Positions 8,601-13,926 of a stretch of DNA of 13,926 nt are shown in pieces; the first letter of the stretch is position 1, and each line of letters opens with the position of its first letter. A program made the position numbers and the translations under genes. This DNA is from UBA5336 sp038526245 (GTDB lineage Bacteria; Pseudomonadota; Alphaproteobacteria; Caulobacterales; Hyphomonadaceae). The notes under the pieces are model-generated. The model searched no databases. It was not told where the DNA came from and saw only the letters and a list, made by a program, of their open reading frames with translations. The stretch spans positions 1 to 13,926 of the forward strand of contig JBCBGZ010000072.1 of assembly GCA_038526245.1 (NCBI GenBank), in the 5' to 3' direction.

Positions 8601-10385
8601 AGCATCCTGGCCTGTGCCTGTGGTGATGGTGTCAGAGCCACCAGCGCCTTCGATTCGGTCATCGCCCGCGCCGGCGAAGATCTCGTCAGCCTCGTCAGTG
8701 CCAAGAACGGTCTCGCCCGCCTCGCTTCCAACCACCGTGCTGGAGACAAACTCGAAGTTCTCAGCGTTGAAATCGGCAAGCGCATCAATTGCATCCTGGC
8801 CGCTGAGGTCCGTCTGGCGGGATACGATTTTCAGGTCGGCACTCGGGTCCGACAGATCGGTTGAGTAGACGAGCCGGTTCACGCCAAGATTGGAGTTCCA
8901 GTAAACGAAGAAACCGGGACCGGCATCATCGACCAGCGCAGCAATTTGCGCCGCTGCGGTGCCCGCGAGGAACGGCGTGGAGGCGTCACCATCATTGTCA
9001 GCGTTCAGCAACACGATGACGTTGGAGCCGGCCGGAATGGCTGCGCCATCTGCATTCGCATCCAGAGATGCAAAGCGGACTTCGCCACCTACTCCGAAGT
9101 CTTCGGCATCGAAGCGATAGGAATCATTGGCGAAATCGAAGTCTGAGATGAAGTCCTCGCCACCAACGATCTGGCGGCCTTCTGCGGACACATCGGCGCC
9201 CTCAAATGGATCACCTGCGAAGTTCAGGATATCGCGGCCCGTTCCGGTCGAAATCTGGTCACTGCCCTGGAGGCTGTCGATGACATCATCGCCTGCGCCC
9301 GCATCGATGATGTCGGCGTCATCGGATCCGGTCAGCGCGTCGTTGCCGTCTGTGCCGATAACTTCGAGCTGGTCTGCAACGGTGATGGTCACGGCTTGCG
9401 AGACCGTGTTTGTGCCATCGCTGGCGGTCACGGTGATCTGATAGGCGTTGTCACCATTGGCATCGGCAGGGGCTTCGAAATCCGGTGCCGCAATGAAAGT
9501 GACGAGGCCCGTGGCTGCATCAATGGCGAAAAGCGCTGCATCATCTCCGGAAAGAGAGAATGTGATCGCGTCGCCGTCGGCATCATTGGCCTCGGCCTGG
9601 TAGGCATCGGTGCCGTTTTCAGTGACAGTTACCGCATTCCCGGACACGATGACCGGCGCGTTGTCATTGATGTTGGTGACGGTCACGGTCACCGTTTGAG
9701 TCGCTGTGAACTCACCATCTGTGACGGAAATTTCCACCACGAAGTCATTGTTGCCGTCGGCGTCGCCAGGGACTTCGAAGTCAGGCGCCTGCGCAAAGGA
9801 CAGGGCACCGGTATTGGCGTCGATGGCGAAAAGCGCGGCATCGGCGCCGCCAGAGATAGAGAAGGTGAGCGCATCGCCATTGGTGTCCTGCGCCGTCGCG
9901 GTAAAACCGGTTTCCAGCGTGTTCTCTTCGACCGACGCCTCAGTACCCGAGGTGAAAACCGGCGGGGCATTGAGCACGATATTGTTGTTGGCCCCGGCAC
10001 CGTCATCATCATCGCTGCTGGCCACCGCGGCGATCACGCCCACGCCAACGGCCGCAGCGCCGATGAGATAAGGGTTGATCGACAGTCCGGCCGCGGCACC
10101 TGCATCCGCAATCACAGACGGATCTGCGAAGACGACACCGTTTTCAATCACGACGTCGCCAGCTGAAAGGGTGAGCGTTTCACCGGTGTCGAGGGTGACC
10201 AGAACCGAGCCGTCGCCCTGTTGGGTCACGCTGGCAACGCCATCGAGGCCAGCAATATCGACCAGGCTGCTGGAGTCGTCTGCATAGGACTGCGCCTGGG
10301 CGCGTCCAGCGAACATCAAAAAGGCTGCAAGGCTCGCAGCCGAACCGATCAGTTTTGACCGGGTGTTGGGGGAGTCATAGGCCAT
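5616..10385 (-). CDS. Giant cadherin/RTX/CHRD-repeat surface protein, presumed type I cargo
   Basis: A 1589-residue, strongly acidic protein with no cysteine and only three lysines. Order: Sec-like signal segment 1-32 (n-region with R/K, hydrophobic SAASLAAFLMFAG, then RAQAQ/S); beta-rich 40-100; second hydrophobic stretch about 103-122 followed by SSDDDDG; two cadherin-like domains about 139-240 and 241-337 (VTVTNINDNAP linker); RTX nonapeptides 344-388 (GAGDDVIDS type) plus a cap module to 548; a second RTX block 562-597 and cap start to 628; five CHRD units 632-1367; the remainder of the second cap module 1372-1499; an acidic tail ending NGADGW, probably holding the secretion signal. RTX repeats bind calcium outside the cell. 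CHRD is the chordin domain also found in microbial secreted proteins, with no established bacterial function. ATG 10385 has AAGGA 8 nt upstream. The adjacent ABC-HlyD-TolC genes make it the likely substrate. It could instead be a Sec-exported adhesin. Confidence 0.9.
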   Translation of the reverse strand: MAYDSPNTRSKLIGSAASLAAFLMFAGRAQAQSYADDSSSLVDIAGLDGVASVTQQGDGSVLVTLDTGETLTLSAGDVVIENGVVFADPSVIADAGAAAGLSINPYLIGAAAVGVGVIAAVASSDDDDGAGANNNIVLNAPPVFTSGTEASVEENTLETGFTATAQDTNGDALTFSISGGADAALFAIDANTGALSFAQAPDFEVPGDADGNNDFVVEISVTDGEFTATQTVTVTVTNINDNAPVIVSGNAVTVTENGTDAYQAEANDADGDAITFSLSGDDAALFAIDAATGLVTFIAAPDFEAPADANGDNAYQITVTASDGTNTVSQAVTITVADQLEVIGTDGNDALTGSDDADIIDAGAGDDVIDSLQGSDQISTGTGRDILNFAGDPFEGADVSAEGRQIVGGEDFISDFDFANDSYRFDAEDFGVGGEVRFASLDANADGAAIPAGSNVIVLLNADNDGDASTPFLAGTAAAQIAALVDDAGPGFFVYWNSNLGVNRLVYSTDLSDPSADLKIVSRQTDLSGQDAIDALADFNAENFEFVSSTVVGSEAGETVLGTDEADEIFAGAGDDRIEGAGGSDTITTGTGQDAVVFAGDPFDGADVSAEGRQIVGNEDFIEDFEFGTPTTTIEVVRASTTADVVFEAEAGNIYFNIHSTNFPAGEVRGQLELSEDNRDEAGFGSVTFTAVLNGENEVQDPPVVTEAEGTGTVTFFIAPDGTVTYETLIEINAFDDDTLTVGHFHNAPAGANGPVVVDILADARADLGSIEGGTYDVGTLAIDVTDAATTAEVLSEAEAGNIYYNIHSSNFPAGEVRGQLELVSDERDAAGYGDVTFSAILNGENEVQDPAVVTNADGDATITFTVANDGSVTYTTDIDIESFDPDTLTVGHLHNAPAGENGPVVQDILADARETTGEIAGSTVDVPALDIVVNTAATTSDVLSEAEAGNIYYNIHSSNFPAGEVRGQLVLVSDERDAAGNGDVTFTAILNGENEVQDPAVVTNADGVGNITFTVANGSVSYTTAVNIENFDIGTLTVGHLHNAPAGANGPVVQDILADAAADGSVTGSTIEQPQLDITVAETSVESSVLAEAEAGNIYFNIHSSDFPAGEVRGQLALTEDARDANGYGTATFSAVLNGAQEVQDPAVDTFADGTGTVVFTVANDGSVTYEASVNVTDFDVARLTVGHLHNAPAGENGPVVVDLLADANATQGSIEGGEATIPTLDIAVDFAETDASVVSEAEAGNIYFNIHSSNFPAGEVRGQLELESDARDASGYGTVTFTAILNGLQEVQDPPVDTDAEGVGTVTFDIAPDGTVTYSATVDIENFDVSTLTVGHLHNAPAGENGPVVVDLLADAQAPAGSIDGANEGGDVYSLNAADFGVEGDVSFLALDANADGASIAAGTNVIVLLNSDNDANPDTPFLAGTAAAQIAELTEADGAGFFIYWNSNLGVNRLVYSTNLNDASADLKIVARQTDLEGQEAIDALSSFSAENFVFEGGSEAATASLTETEEADLTQMISDLEPVDFAAEIPVELGLLSTLPSESGEVDAPAGTPVGAFVGVDIDLDVDDADAAAVASQTLNGADGW
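5889..6272 (-). repeat. RTX-cap module copy 2, distal part
   Basis: Encodes residues 1372-1499. It repeats residues about 422-548 of the same protein: the strings DFGV, LDANADGA, NVIVLLN, DNDA, TPFLAGTAAAQIA, GFF-YWNSNLGVNRLVYST, DLKIV-RQTDL-GQ-AIDAL and AENF occur in the same order in both. It is separated from its proximal half (8502-8702) by the CHRD array. Confidence 0.9.
6273..8501 (-). repeat. Five tandem CHRD units of about 149 residues
   Basis: Tandem coding repeat covering residues 629-1371. The anchor EAEAGNIY begins at residues 648, 797, 946, 1093 and 1242, so the period is 149, 149, 147 and 149 residues (about 447 bp). Each unit runs strand segment, EAEAGNIY-NIHS-FPAGEVRGQL, VTF-A-LNG--EVQDP, DG-VTY, LTVGH-HNAPAG-NGPVV-D-LADA, GSI-G. 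Compared with the usual CHRD boundaries (starting at the LNG-EV strand and ending at GEVRGQL), the array holds four complete domains (about 687-821, 836-970, 985-1117, 1132-1266). It is flanked by a C-terminal half-domain in front (632-672) and an N-terminal half-domain behind (1281-1367). HxH and NIHS histidines are kept in all five. Confidence 0.93.
8502..8702 (-). repeat. RTX block and cap module copy 2, proximal part
   Basis: Encodes residues 562-628. Four RTX-like nonapeptides (GTDEADEIF, AGAGDDRIE, GAGGSDTIT, TGTGQDAVV) lead into FAGDPFDGADVSAEGRQIVG and EDFIEDFEFG. The latter part is nearly identical to residues 389-418 of copy 1. The match to copy 1 stops at DFEFG, where the CHRD array begins. 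Confidence 0.88.
8742..9356 (-). repeat. RTX block and cap module copy 1 (uninterrupted)
   Basis: Encodes residues 344-548. Five RTX-like nonapeptides (344-388) continue into FAGDPFEGADVSAEGRQIVG, DFISDFDF, DSYRFDAEDFGV and then the module with NVIVLLNADNDGD, GFFVYWNSNLGVNRLVYST and LKIVSRQTDLSGQDAIDAL. This copy is continuous and shows the ancestral arrangement against which the interruption of copy 2 is recognised. Confidence 0.88.
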
Positions 10386-10588
10386 GGGTCTGTTCCTTCG
10401 TGATGGACCAATGCGGCGACCAGCCTCCGGGGGCGAAGGCGTGGATCACGGGAAGAACAGGCGGGCGGCCCGATTTATTCGGGAATCTTTTTTATTCTTT
10501 TTTTGAACCGTCCGAGGCCCTGACACGACGCCTGTTTGTCCGGGACACAGTCCATTGGCTGACTATCTAGCAGCCCAGACGGAGCAGG
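10386..10588. promoter_or_regulatory. Divergent control region between cargo gene and first sigma gene
   Basis: 203 bases separate two divergent start codons. The plus-strand ECF-like promoter for the sigma gene is at 10505-10529. Just left of it is an unusually A/T-rich tract (10484-10504, T6 and T7 runs on the plus strand) that could act as an UP element for the sigma gene. Next to that is a small hairpin CCCGA-TTTAT-TCGGG (10469-10483). A promoter for the cargo gene must lie here too, on the minus strand, but no credible -35/-10 pair or copy of the ECF motif was found in that direction. Confidence 0.55.
10505..10529 (+). promoter_or_regulatory. Putative ECF-type promoter, GAACCG-N15-CGAC
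   Basis: GAACCG at 10505-10510, a 15-base spacer and CGAC at 10526-10529 match the general form of ECF sigma promoters (AAC-containing -35, CG-starting -10). It lies about 60 bases before the first sigma gene. The six-base -35, the spacer length and the -10 are identical to a second site upstream of the anti-sigma gene, and both are preceded by TTT. The match between two independent regulatory regions is the main support. Confidence 0.55.
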
Positions 10589-10591
10589 ATG

Positions 10592-11119
10592 ATGAGTATG
10601 TTGGCGTTGGAGTTATCTGTGGGCGATGGCCGTTTAGAGGTCGAGCAAGGCCTTGAGCACATGCTGGATCGCCTCTGGCGATTTGCACTGACTCAATGTG
10701 GGGATAGCAGTCTGGCAGACGATCTGGTCCAGGCGACGTGCACCCGGGCGCTTGAACGCGCCGAGCAGTTCCAACCGGGCACCCGTTTGGACGCCTGGCT
10801 ATTCTCCATCCTTGCTTCAATTTGGCGGAACATGACCCGGTCGATAGCCGTTCGCCGCGGACAGGGATTGGTCCAGGCAGCCGAAGCGGACCTGGAGTCG
10901 CCGGAAGCCGACGACGAGACCCGACTGCACCTTAGGCAAGTTCTGGAACACATCTCCGAACTTCCAGAAGGCCAACGCAGCGTGATCCTGCTCGTCTGTG
11001 TCGAAGGCCTGACCTACGCCGAAACGGCCACCACCCTGCAAATCCCAATCGGGACGGTGATGAGCCGTCTCTCGACGGCGCGCAAGAGTCTCCACGCCCT
11101 CAAAACGAGTGAAAAGTAG
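10592..11119 (+). CDS. ECF-type RNA polymerase sigma factor (first)
   Basis: About 175 residues. The sigma-2 region lies near residues 25-90 (LWRFALTQCGDSSLADDLVQATCTRAL, then FQPGTRLDAWLFSILASIWRN), which would bind core polymerase and the -10. The sigma-4 region lies near 120-172 (LPEGQRSVILLVCVEGLTYAETA, then IPIGTVMSRLSTARKSL), with a helix-turn-helix for the -35. Regions 1 and 3 are absent, as usual for ECF (group 4) factors. ATG codons occur at 10589, 10592 and 10598. GGAG at 10581-10584 is best spaced (7 nt) for 10592, but 10589 is possible. A putative ECF promoter precedes it, suggesting autoregulation or control by the second sigma factor. The sequence style is nearer to EcfG-like factors than to RpoE, but subgroup assignment needs profile comparison. 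No adjacent classical anti-sigma gene is present, unless the next small gene serves. Confidence 0.9.
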   Translation: MSMLALELSVGDGRLEVEQGLEHMLDRLWRFALTQCGDSSLADDLVQATCTRALERAEQFQPGTRLDAWLFSILASIWRNMTRSIAVRRGQGLVQAAEADLESPEADDETRLHLRQVLEHISELPEGQRSVILLVCVEGLTYAETATTLQIPIGTVMSRLSTARKSLHALKTSEK

Positions 11120-11219
11120 ATGCTACACTCGCCAATCATGTAGTTCGACGTATTTTGAATAAATTAGGGGTTTGCCGTGTTATCGATGTGCAGAACCAAT
11201 TGCACAAAAGGGCGAACGC

Positions 11220-11402
11220 GTGAGCGACGAGTCAGACAAACGTGATGATGCACCCGTTTCCCCACCGGCGAATGTCGATAATGAGGTTCAAAAGGCATTT
11301 GAACTCGTCCGCCGCGGGGCAGACCCTGATCGTCTCAAAAAGTTGCTCGACAACGCGAAATCCGAACTAGGCGCTGCTGAAGACGATGCGAAATCTGCCT
11401 GA
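11220..11402 (+). CDS. Small acidic/helical protein of unknown function between the sigma genes
   Basis: A 60-residue frame from GTG 11220 (AAGGG about 7 nt upstream) to TGA 11402, sitting between two sigma genes on the same strand. The first 18 residues are charged and Pro-rich, probably disordered. Residues about 18-52 look like two amphipathic helices (NEVQKAFELVRRGADP, then DRLKKLLDNAKSEL). A longer version starting with TTG at 11172 would add 16 residues but has a poorly placed ribosome site. The pattern (A/F-, then PDR--LL helix) is loosely like NepR-type small anti-sigma factors, but I do not consider that identified. It could be a small sigma regulator or an unrelated protein. The 100 bases before it are A/T-richer than the surrounding genes and show no clear promoter. 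Confidence 0.6.
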   Translation: MSDESDKRDDAPVSPPANVDNEVQKAFELVRRGADPDRLKKLLDNAKSELGAAEDDAKSA

Positions 11403-11429
11403 CAGGGCCCGGCCATCTTGACCGACGGT

Positions 11430-11960
11430 ATGGACACCTCAGACGACGCGCTGATCCGTTCGATTGAGCGCGGTGACAAGGCAGCCATGCGCCTTTTGTA
11501 TGAACGCCACTCTCCGGCGCTGACAGCATTCGTTCGAAACCGGCTAAATGATCCGCTTGAGGCCGCCGATGTGGTCCAGGACACATTTGTGGAAGTCTGG
11601 TCCAGCGCCGGAAAATTTCAGGCACGCTCCACGGTGCGGTCCTGGATGTACTCGATCGCCCGAAACAAGGCCGTGGACCGCATTCGAAAGCTCTCCCGCC
11701 TGGTTGTCTCCGAACCCGACGAAACCATCGCCGATGAGGCGCCCGATGCAGAAGCCGTGATCTCGAGTGCCCAGGACGCTCACCGCGTGAGGGCTTGTCT
11801 CGATGAACTGACCGATGCCCAGAAGTCCGCGGTTACGCTCGCTTTCTTCCAGGACATGACCTACCGGGAAATTTCCGATGCCGAGGGTGTCAGCCAAGGG
11901 ACCGTAAAGTCCCGGGTCCACCATGCGAAAAAGCTGCTGCTTCACTGTCTTTCGAAGTGA
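11430..11960 (+). CDS. ECF-type RNA polymerase sigma factor (second, RpoE-like)
   Basis: About 176 residues from ATG 11430. An in-frame TTG at 11418 would add four residues and has an AGGG further upstream; the ribosome site of either start is weak, so the start is uncertain. The sigma-2 region is clear (MRLLYERHSPALTAFVRNRL, DVVQDTFVEVW, then RSTVRSWMYSIARNKAVDRIRK). The sigma-4 region ends the protein (LDELTDAQKSAVTLAFFQDM, TYREISDAEGVSQGTVKSRVHHAKKLL). It is a standard ECF factor of the kind normally held by a membrane anti-sigma factor. The likely partner is the convergent gene whose stop lies 6 bases beyond this stop. It lies 27 bases downstream of the small gene and is probably co-transcribed with it. 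Confidence 0.92.
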   Translation: MDTSDDALIRSIERGDKAAMRLLYERHSPALTAFVRNRLNDPLEAADVVQDTFVEVWSSAGKFQARSTVRSWMYSIARNKAVDRIRKLSRLVVSEPDETIADEAPDAEAVISSAQDAHRVRACLDELTDAQKSAVTLAFFQDMTYREISDAEGVSQGTVKSRVHHAKKLLLHCLSK

Positions 11961-11966
11961 ACTTGT

Positions 11967-12575
11967 CTAGTCGCGCTGGACCACGTCAACGATTTCAGTT
12001 GCCGCCTTAAGGACCGACTCGGCCTCATCCCGAGCCTCTTCGGATTCAAAAGACAGGGTGTAGAGACCGATGGCAGAGGGACCGCCGGTCACATCCGCAT
12101 CGATAGAAAGCAATAGCGTTCTCAACTCAGCTTCGGTCACGGCGTCCCGGAACATCACTTTCAGGGCGTGCTGTTCTGCGGGCGCTTCCGTGGCCGGAAC
12201 ATAAACGTCAGCACCGTCCGACGTCGGCGCGAGCAACGGCACAGCAAGCGCTTGCCAGATGGCTATGGCCGCCACGGCGCAGGCGGCGACTTGCAGCAAG
12301 CCAAGCCGGGTTTCGCGCCACTGCTGGCCCCGGGAAACGGGGGGCGTGCTCGCATCAATCGCCTTCGACAAACGCGCCCAACCGAACTCGGTTGCTGCAG
12401 CGTCGTCGGCTCGATCATTCTCGGCAGACCTCACGCCGCGAACGACCGCCAGGTCAGCCGCGAGTTTCGGGTCACGGGCGGCGGCGGCCTCGATTGCGTC
12501 AGTTGTCGCGGTATCGAGGCCACCGCGCACATACGCCATGAGCGTTTCGAGATCATAATCATGTGGCGGTGTCAT
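11967..12575 (-). CDS. Membrane-anchored anti-sigma factor
   Basis: 202 residues from ATG 12575, with AAGGG 6 nt upstream. Upstream in-frame codons to 12653 were rejected because they would cross the promoter-like site. The N-terminal cytoplasmic part (DYDLETLMAYVRGGLDTATTDAIEAAAARDP, 7-36) has the form of an anti-sigma domain but lacks the HxxxCxxC zinc motif of ZAS proteins. One membrane helix spans about 91-113 (LGLLQVAACAVAAIAIWQALAV). The periplasmic part (about 135-202) contains ALKVMFRDAVTEAELRTLLL, then GGPSAIGLYTLSF, a small alpha/beta sensor-like domain that I recall from other alphaproteobacterial anti-sigma proteins. It should sequester the second sigma factor until an envelope signal releases it. 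Its convergent orientation to that sigma gene is unusual. A putative ECF promoter upstream suggests negative feedback. Confidence 0.82.
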   Translation of the reverse strand: MTPPHDYDLETLMAYVRGGLDTATTDAIEAAAARDPKLAADLAVVRGVRSAENDRADDAAATEFGWARLSKAIDASTPPVSRGQQWRETRLGLLQVAACAVAAIAIWQALAVPLLAPTSDGADVYVPATEAPAEQHALKVMFRDAVTEAELRTLLLSIDADVTGGPSAIGLYTLSFESEEARDEAESVLKAATEIVDVVQRD

Positions 12576-12622
12576 CACGCACCCTTCTCTGGTCAGCCGA
12601 TATGGCCTGGTCACGAAACTGT

Positions 12623-12647
12623 GTCGAACGAGCCCTTGCTTCGGTTC
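12623..12647 (-). promoter_or_regulatory. Putative ECF-type promoter, GAACCG-N15-CGAC
   Basis: On the minus strand GAACCG (12647-12642), 15 bases and CGAC (12626-12623) lie about 50 bases before the anti-sigma start codon. The elements and spacing equal those upstream of the first sigma gene. The site is in the 138-base divergent region shared with the porin-like gene; no equivalent was seen in the porin direction. Confidence 0.55.
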
Positions 12648-12713
12648 AAACAAAATGAATTTTTCTGCCGGTTGGGCGACTTAATCGCGTCCGAAACCGA
12701 AAAGGTGCGGTGA

Positions 12714-13904
12714 ATGGGGAGAATAGCTGCGTCACTGACGCTTGCCGCGGCGAGCTCATGGATATTGCCCATCGGTAGCCCGCAGGCCCATGCAGACGCG
12801 CCAGATCTGGTCGTTCAGCATGATGCGCGTTTGCGTTGGGAGCAGGTCCAGATAGATGGATTTCAGGACGAGGCAGAAGCGCTGACCCTGCGCTTGCGCT
12901 CAAGCCTTGAGACCAGTCCCTTTTCCACGCTGACCGTGCTTGCTGAAACGGAAGCCATCGCTGCCCTGTTGCCGGACGACAGAAATGGAGCCTTTGCGCC
13001 GTCCCGCCCCGCGATCTCGGATACGGAAACGCTGGAGTTGAACCGACTGCAGGCCGAGTTCACGCCTTCAGACGCAGTTTCCGTCACTCTGGGCCGTCAA
13101 AGGATCGCGCAGTCCGATGAACGGTTCATCGGCACGGTCAACTTTCGACAGAACCAGCAGACCTATGACGCGCTGAGTGCTCGCTACACCGCCTCCAACG
13201 GCGCCACATTGGAAGCTGGATACATTTGGCAGGTGAACCGCGTTCTGGGGAATCGCCGCGCTGACGGCACGTTTGACAGCGACAGCAGCTTTCTCCTCGC
13301 CAGCGCGCCGACGCCCGCAGGACAAGTATCCGCATTTCGCTACGATCTGGATCTGGACGCTGGAGCCGGCAATGTTCAACGTTCAGAGACTGTCGGCATT
13401 GCCCTGGATGGCCGAACCTTCACCGAAGATCTTGGCGTGTTCTGGACCGCAGGTCTTGCCCGGCAGGAGGGCGCTGGCGGCGAGCCGAGCTATGGCCGCG
13501 CTGGCGCGACTTTGGAATGGCCGGACGTAACCGTGGGTCTTCGATACGAACACCTCGGCTCCGACAATGGCGTCGCCTTCCAGACACCCCTCGCCACGCT
13601 CCATAAATTTCAGGGCGCGACGGACACTTTTATCGTGACACCGCCAGATGGCATCGAGGATATTCAGTTCAGCGGCACCTGGCGGTTCGGATCAGCCGGG
13701 CCTTTGCGCGGTTCGCGCCTGGGTGTGCAGTTCAACGATTTTACATCTGCCCGAGGAGATCAGGCCTATGGCCATGAGGTAGGCCTGAATGCGAGCGCGG
13801 TCTTGCACGACGTGCGGTGGACACTCGCCTGGTCCGGATACCGGGAAAACGGCTTTGGCGCAGACACAGACAAGGTCTGGCTCACTGTGTCCCAAAGATT
13901 TTGA
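12714..13904 (+). CDS. Outer-membrane beta-barrel protein, alginate-export-like porin
   Basis: 396 residues from ATG 12714 (AAGG about 8 nt upstream). Residues 1-28 are a signal peptide (cleavage near QAHA/DA). The mature part alternates amphipathic strands (RWEQVQIDGF, LTLRLRSSLET, TLTVLAETEAI, SVTLGRQRIAQ) and ends in VWLTVSQRF, with the terminal Phe used for barrel assembly. The segment LGRQRI, DERFIGTVNFRQNQQTYDAL and then GYIWQVNRV is the pattern of the alginate-export/alginate_exp barrel family. These transport anionic polymers or act as general porins; the substrate here is unknown. It is divergent from the anti-sigma gene, so it may belong to the same envelope-stress response. It could alternatively be another porin-like family with a similar strand pattern. 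Confidence 0.75.
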   Translation: MGRIAASLTLAAASSWILPIGSPQAHADAPDLVVQHDARLRWEQVQIDGFQDEAEALTLRLRSSLETSPFSTLTVLAETEAIAALLPDDRNGAFAPSRPAISDTETLELNRLQAEFTPSDAVSVTLGRQRIAQSDERFIGTVNFRQNQQTYDALSARYTASNGATLEAGYIWQVNRVLGNRRADGTFDSDSSFLLASAPTPAGQVSAFRYDLDLDAGAGNVQRSETVGIALDGRTFTEDLGVFWTAGLARQEGAGGEPSYGRAGATLEWPDVTVGLRYEHLGSDNGVAFQTPLATLHKFQGATDTFIVTPPDGIEDIQFSGTWRFGSAGPLRGSRLGVQFNDFTSARGDQAYGHEVGLNASAVLHDVRWTLAWSGYRENGFGADTDKVWLTVSQRF

Positions 13905-13926
13905 ACCCTTTCGGATGTTTCAGCGA

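Noticed and set aside
9396..10166. A 256-codon plus-strand open frame opposite the 5' part of the giant gene
   Set aside because: It is antisense to cadherin/RTX coding sequence, is rich in the residues expected from reverse-reading GC-rich codons, and has no ribosome site or family motif.
10469..10504. Small hairpin followed by T-runs on the plus strand, resembling a terminator
   Set aside because: No plus-strand gene ends here and the stem is only 5 bp; the tract is more simply read as A/T-rich DNA flanking the sigma promoter.
10537..10547. Palindrome TGTCCGGGACA near the expected start of the first sigma transcript
   Set aside because: Five-base arms are expected by chance in GC-rich DNA and no second copy was found near related promoters.
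11200..11226. GAACC-N15-CGAA string before the small gene, similar to the ECF-like motif
   Set aside because: Spacing is one base short, the last base differs, and a start there would fall on or after the GTG codon.
12576..12653. Longer N-terminus for the anti-sigma gene
   Set aside because: It would run through the putative promoter and lacks a ribosome site, whereas ATG 12575 has a well placed AAGGG.
1..13926. CRISPR arrays, tRNA genes, insertion-sequence ends
   Set aside because: No short regularly spaced repeats, no cloverleaf-like sequence and no transposase frame were seen; the only long tandem repeat is the coding CHRD array.

Overview
The window looks like a chromosomal segment of a Gram-negative alphaproteobacterium, plausibly a marine Caulobacterales/Hyphomonadales-type organism. 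The reasons are the PrtD-type secretion ABC protein, the style of the ECF sigma and anti-sigma genes, the outer-membrane proteins and the moderately high GC. That placement is inference. There are no tRNA, rRNA, CRISPR or complete mobile elements.

Left part, minus strand: the first 305 codons of a secreted RHS/YD-type protein run off the left edge (915 to 1). A gene-poor stretch follows (916-1214). Next is a complete type I secretion system in translationally coupled order: inner-membrane ABC exporter (5496-3790), HlyD-family adaptor (3793-2492) and TolC-family outer-membrane channel (2492-1215). Upstream of it, on the same strand, is the presumed cargo, a 1589-residue acidic, cysteine-free protein (10385-5616). 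It has a Sec-like N-terminus, two cadherin-like domains, two copies of an RTX-plus-cap module, and five tandem CHRD units inserted precisely inside the second module copy. Two back-to-back hairpins, the second followed by six T, separate cargo from exporter. They leave almost no room for a separate promoter, so the exporter is probably expressed by read-through at a reduced level.

Right part: divergent from the cargo gene are an ECF sigma factor (10592-11119), a 60-residue protein of unknown function (11220-11402) and a second ECF sigma factor (11430-11960). The second sigma gene converges, with a 6-base gap, on a membrane anti-sigma gene (12575-11967). A divergent outer-membrane beta-barrel gene resembling alginate-export porins (12714-13904) ends the window.

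The same promoter-like string, TTTGAACCG-N15-CGAC, lies upstream of the first sigma gene (plus strand) and upstream of the anti-sigma gene (minus strand). This suggests one ECF regulon with feedback. A working model is an envelope-stress or surface-remodelling locus in which an ECF circuit sits beside a self-contained system that secretes a calcium- and possibly metal-binding CHRD/RTX surface protein. Control of the secretion genes by the sigma factors is not shown by the sequence.
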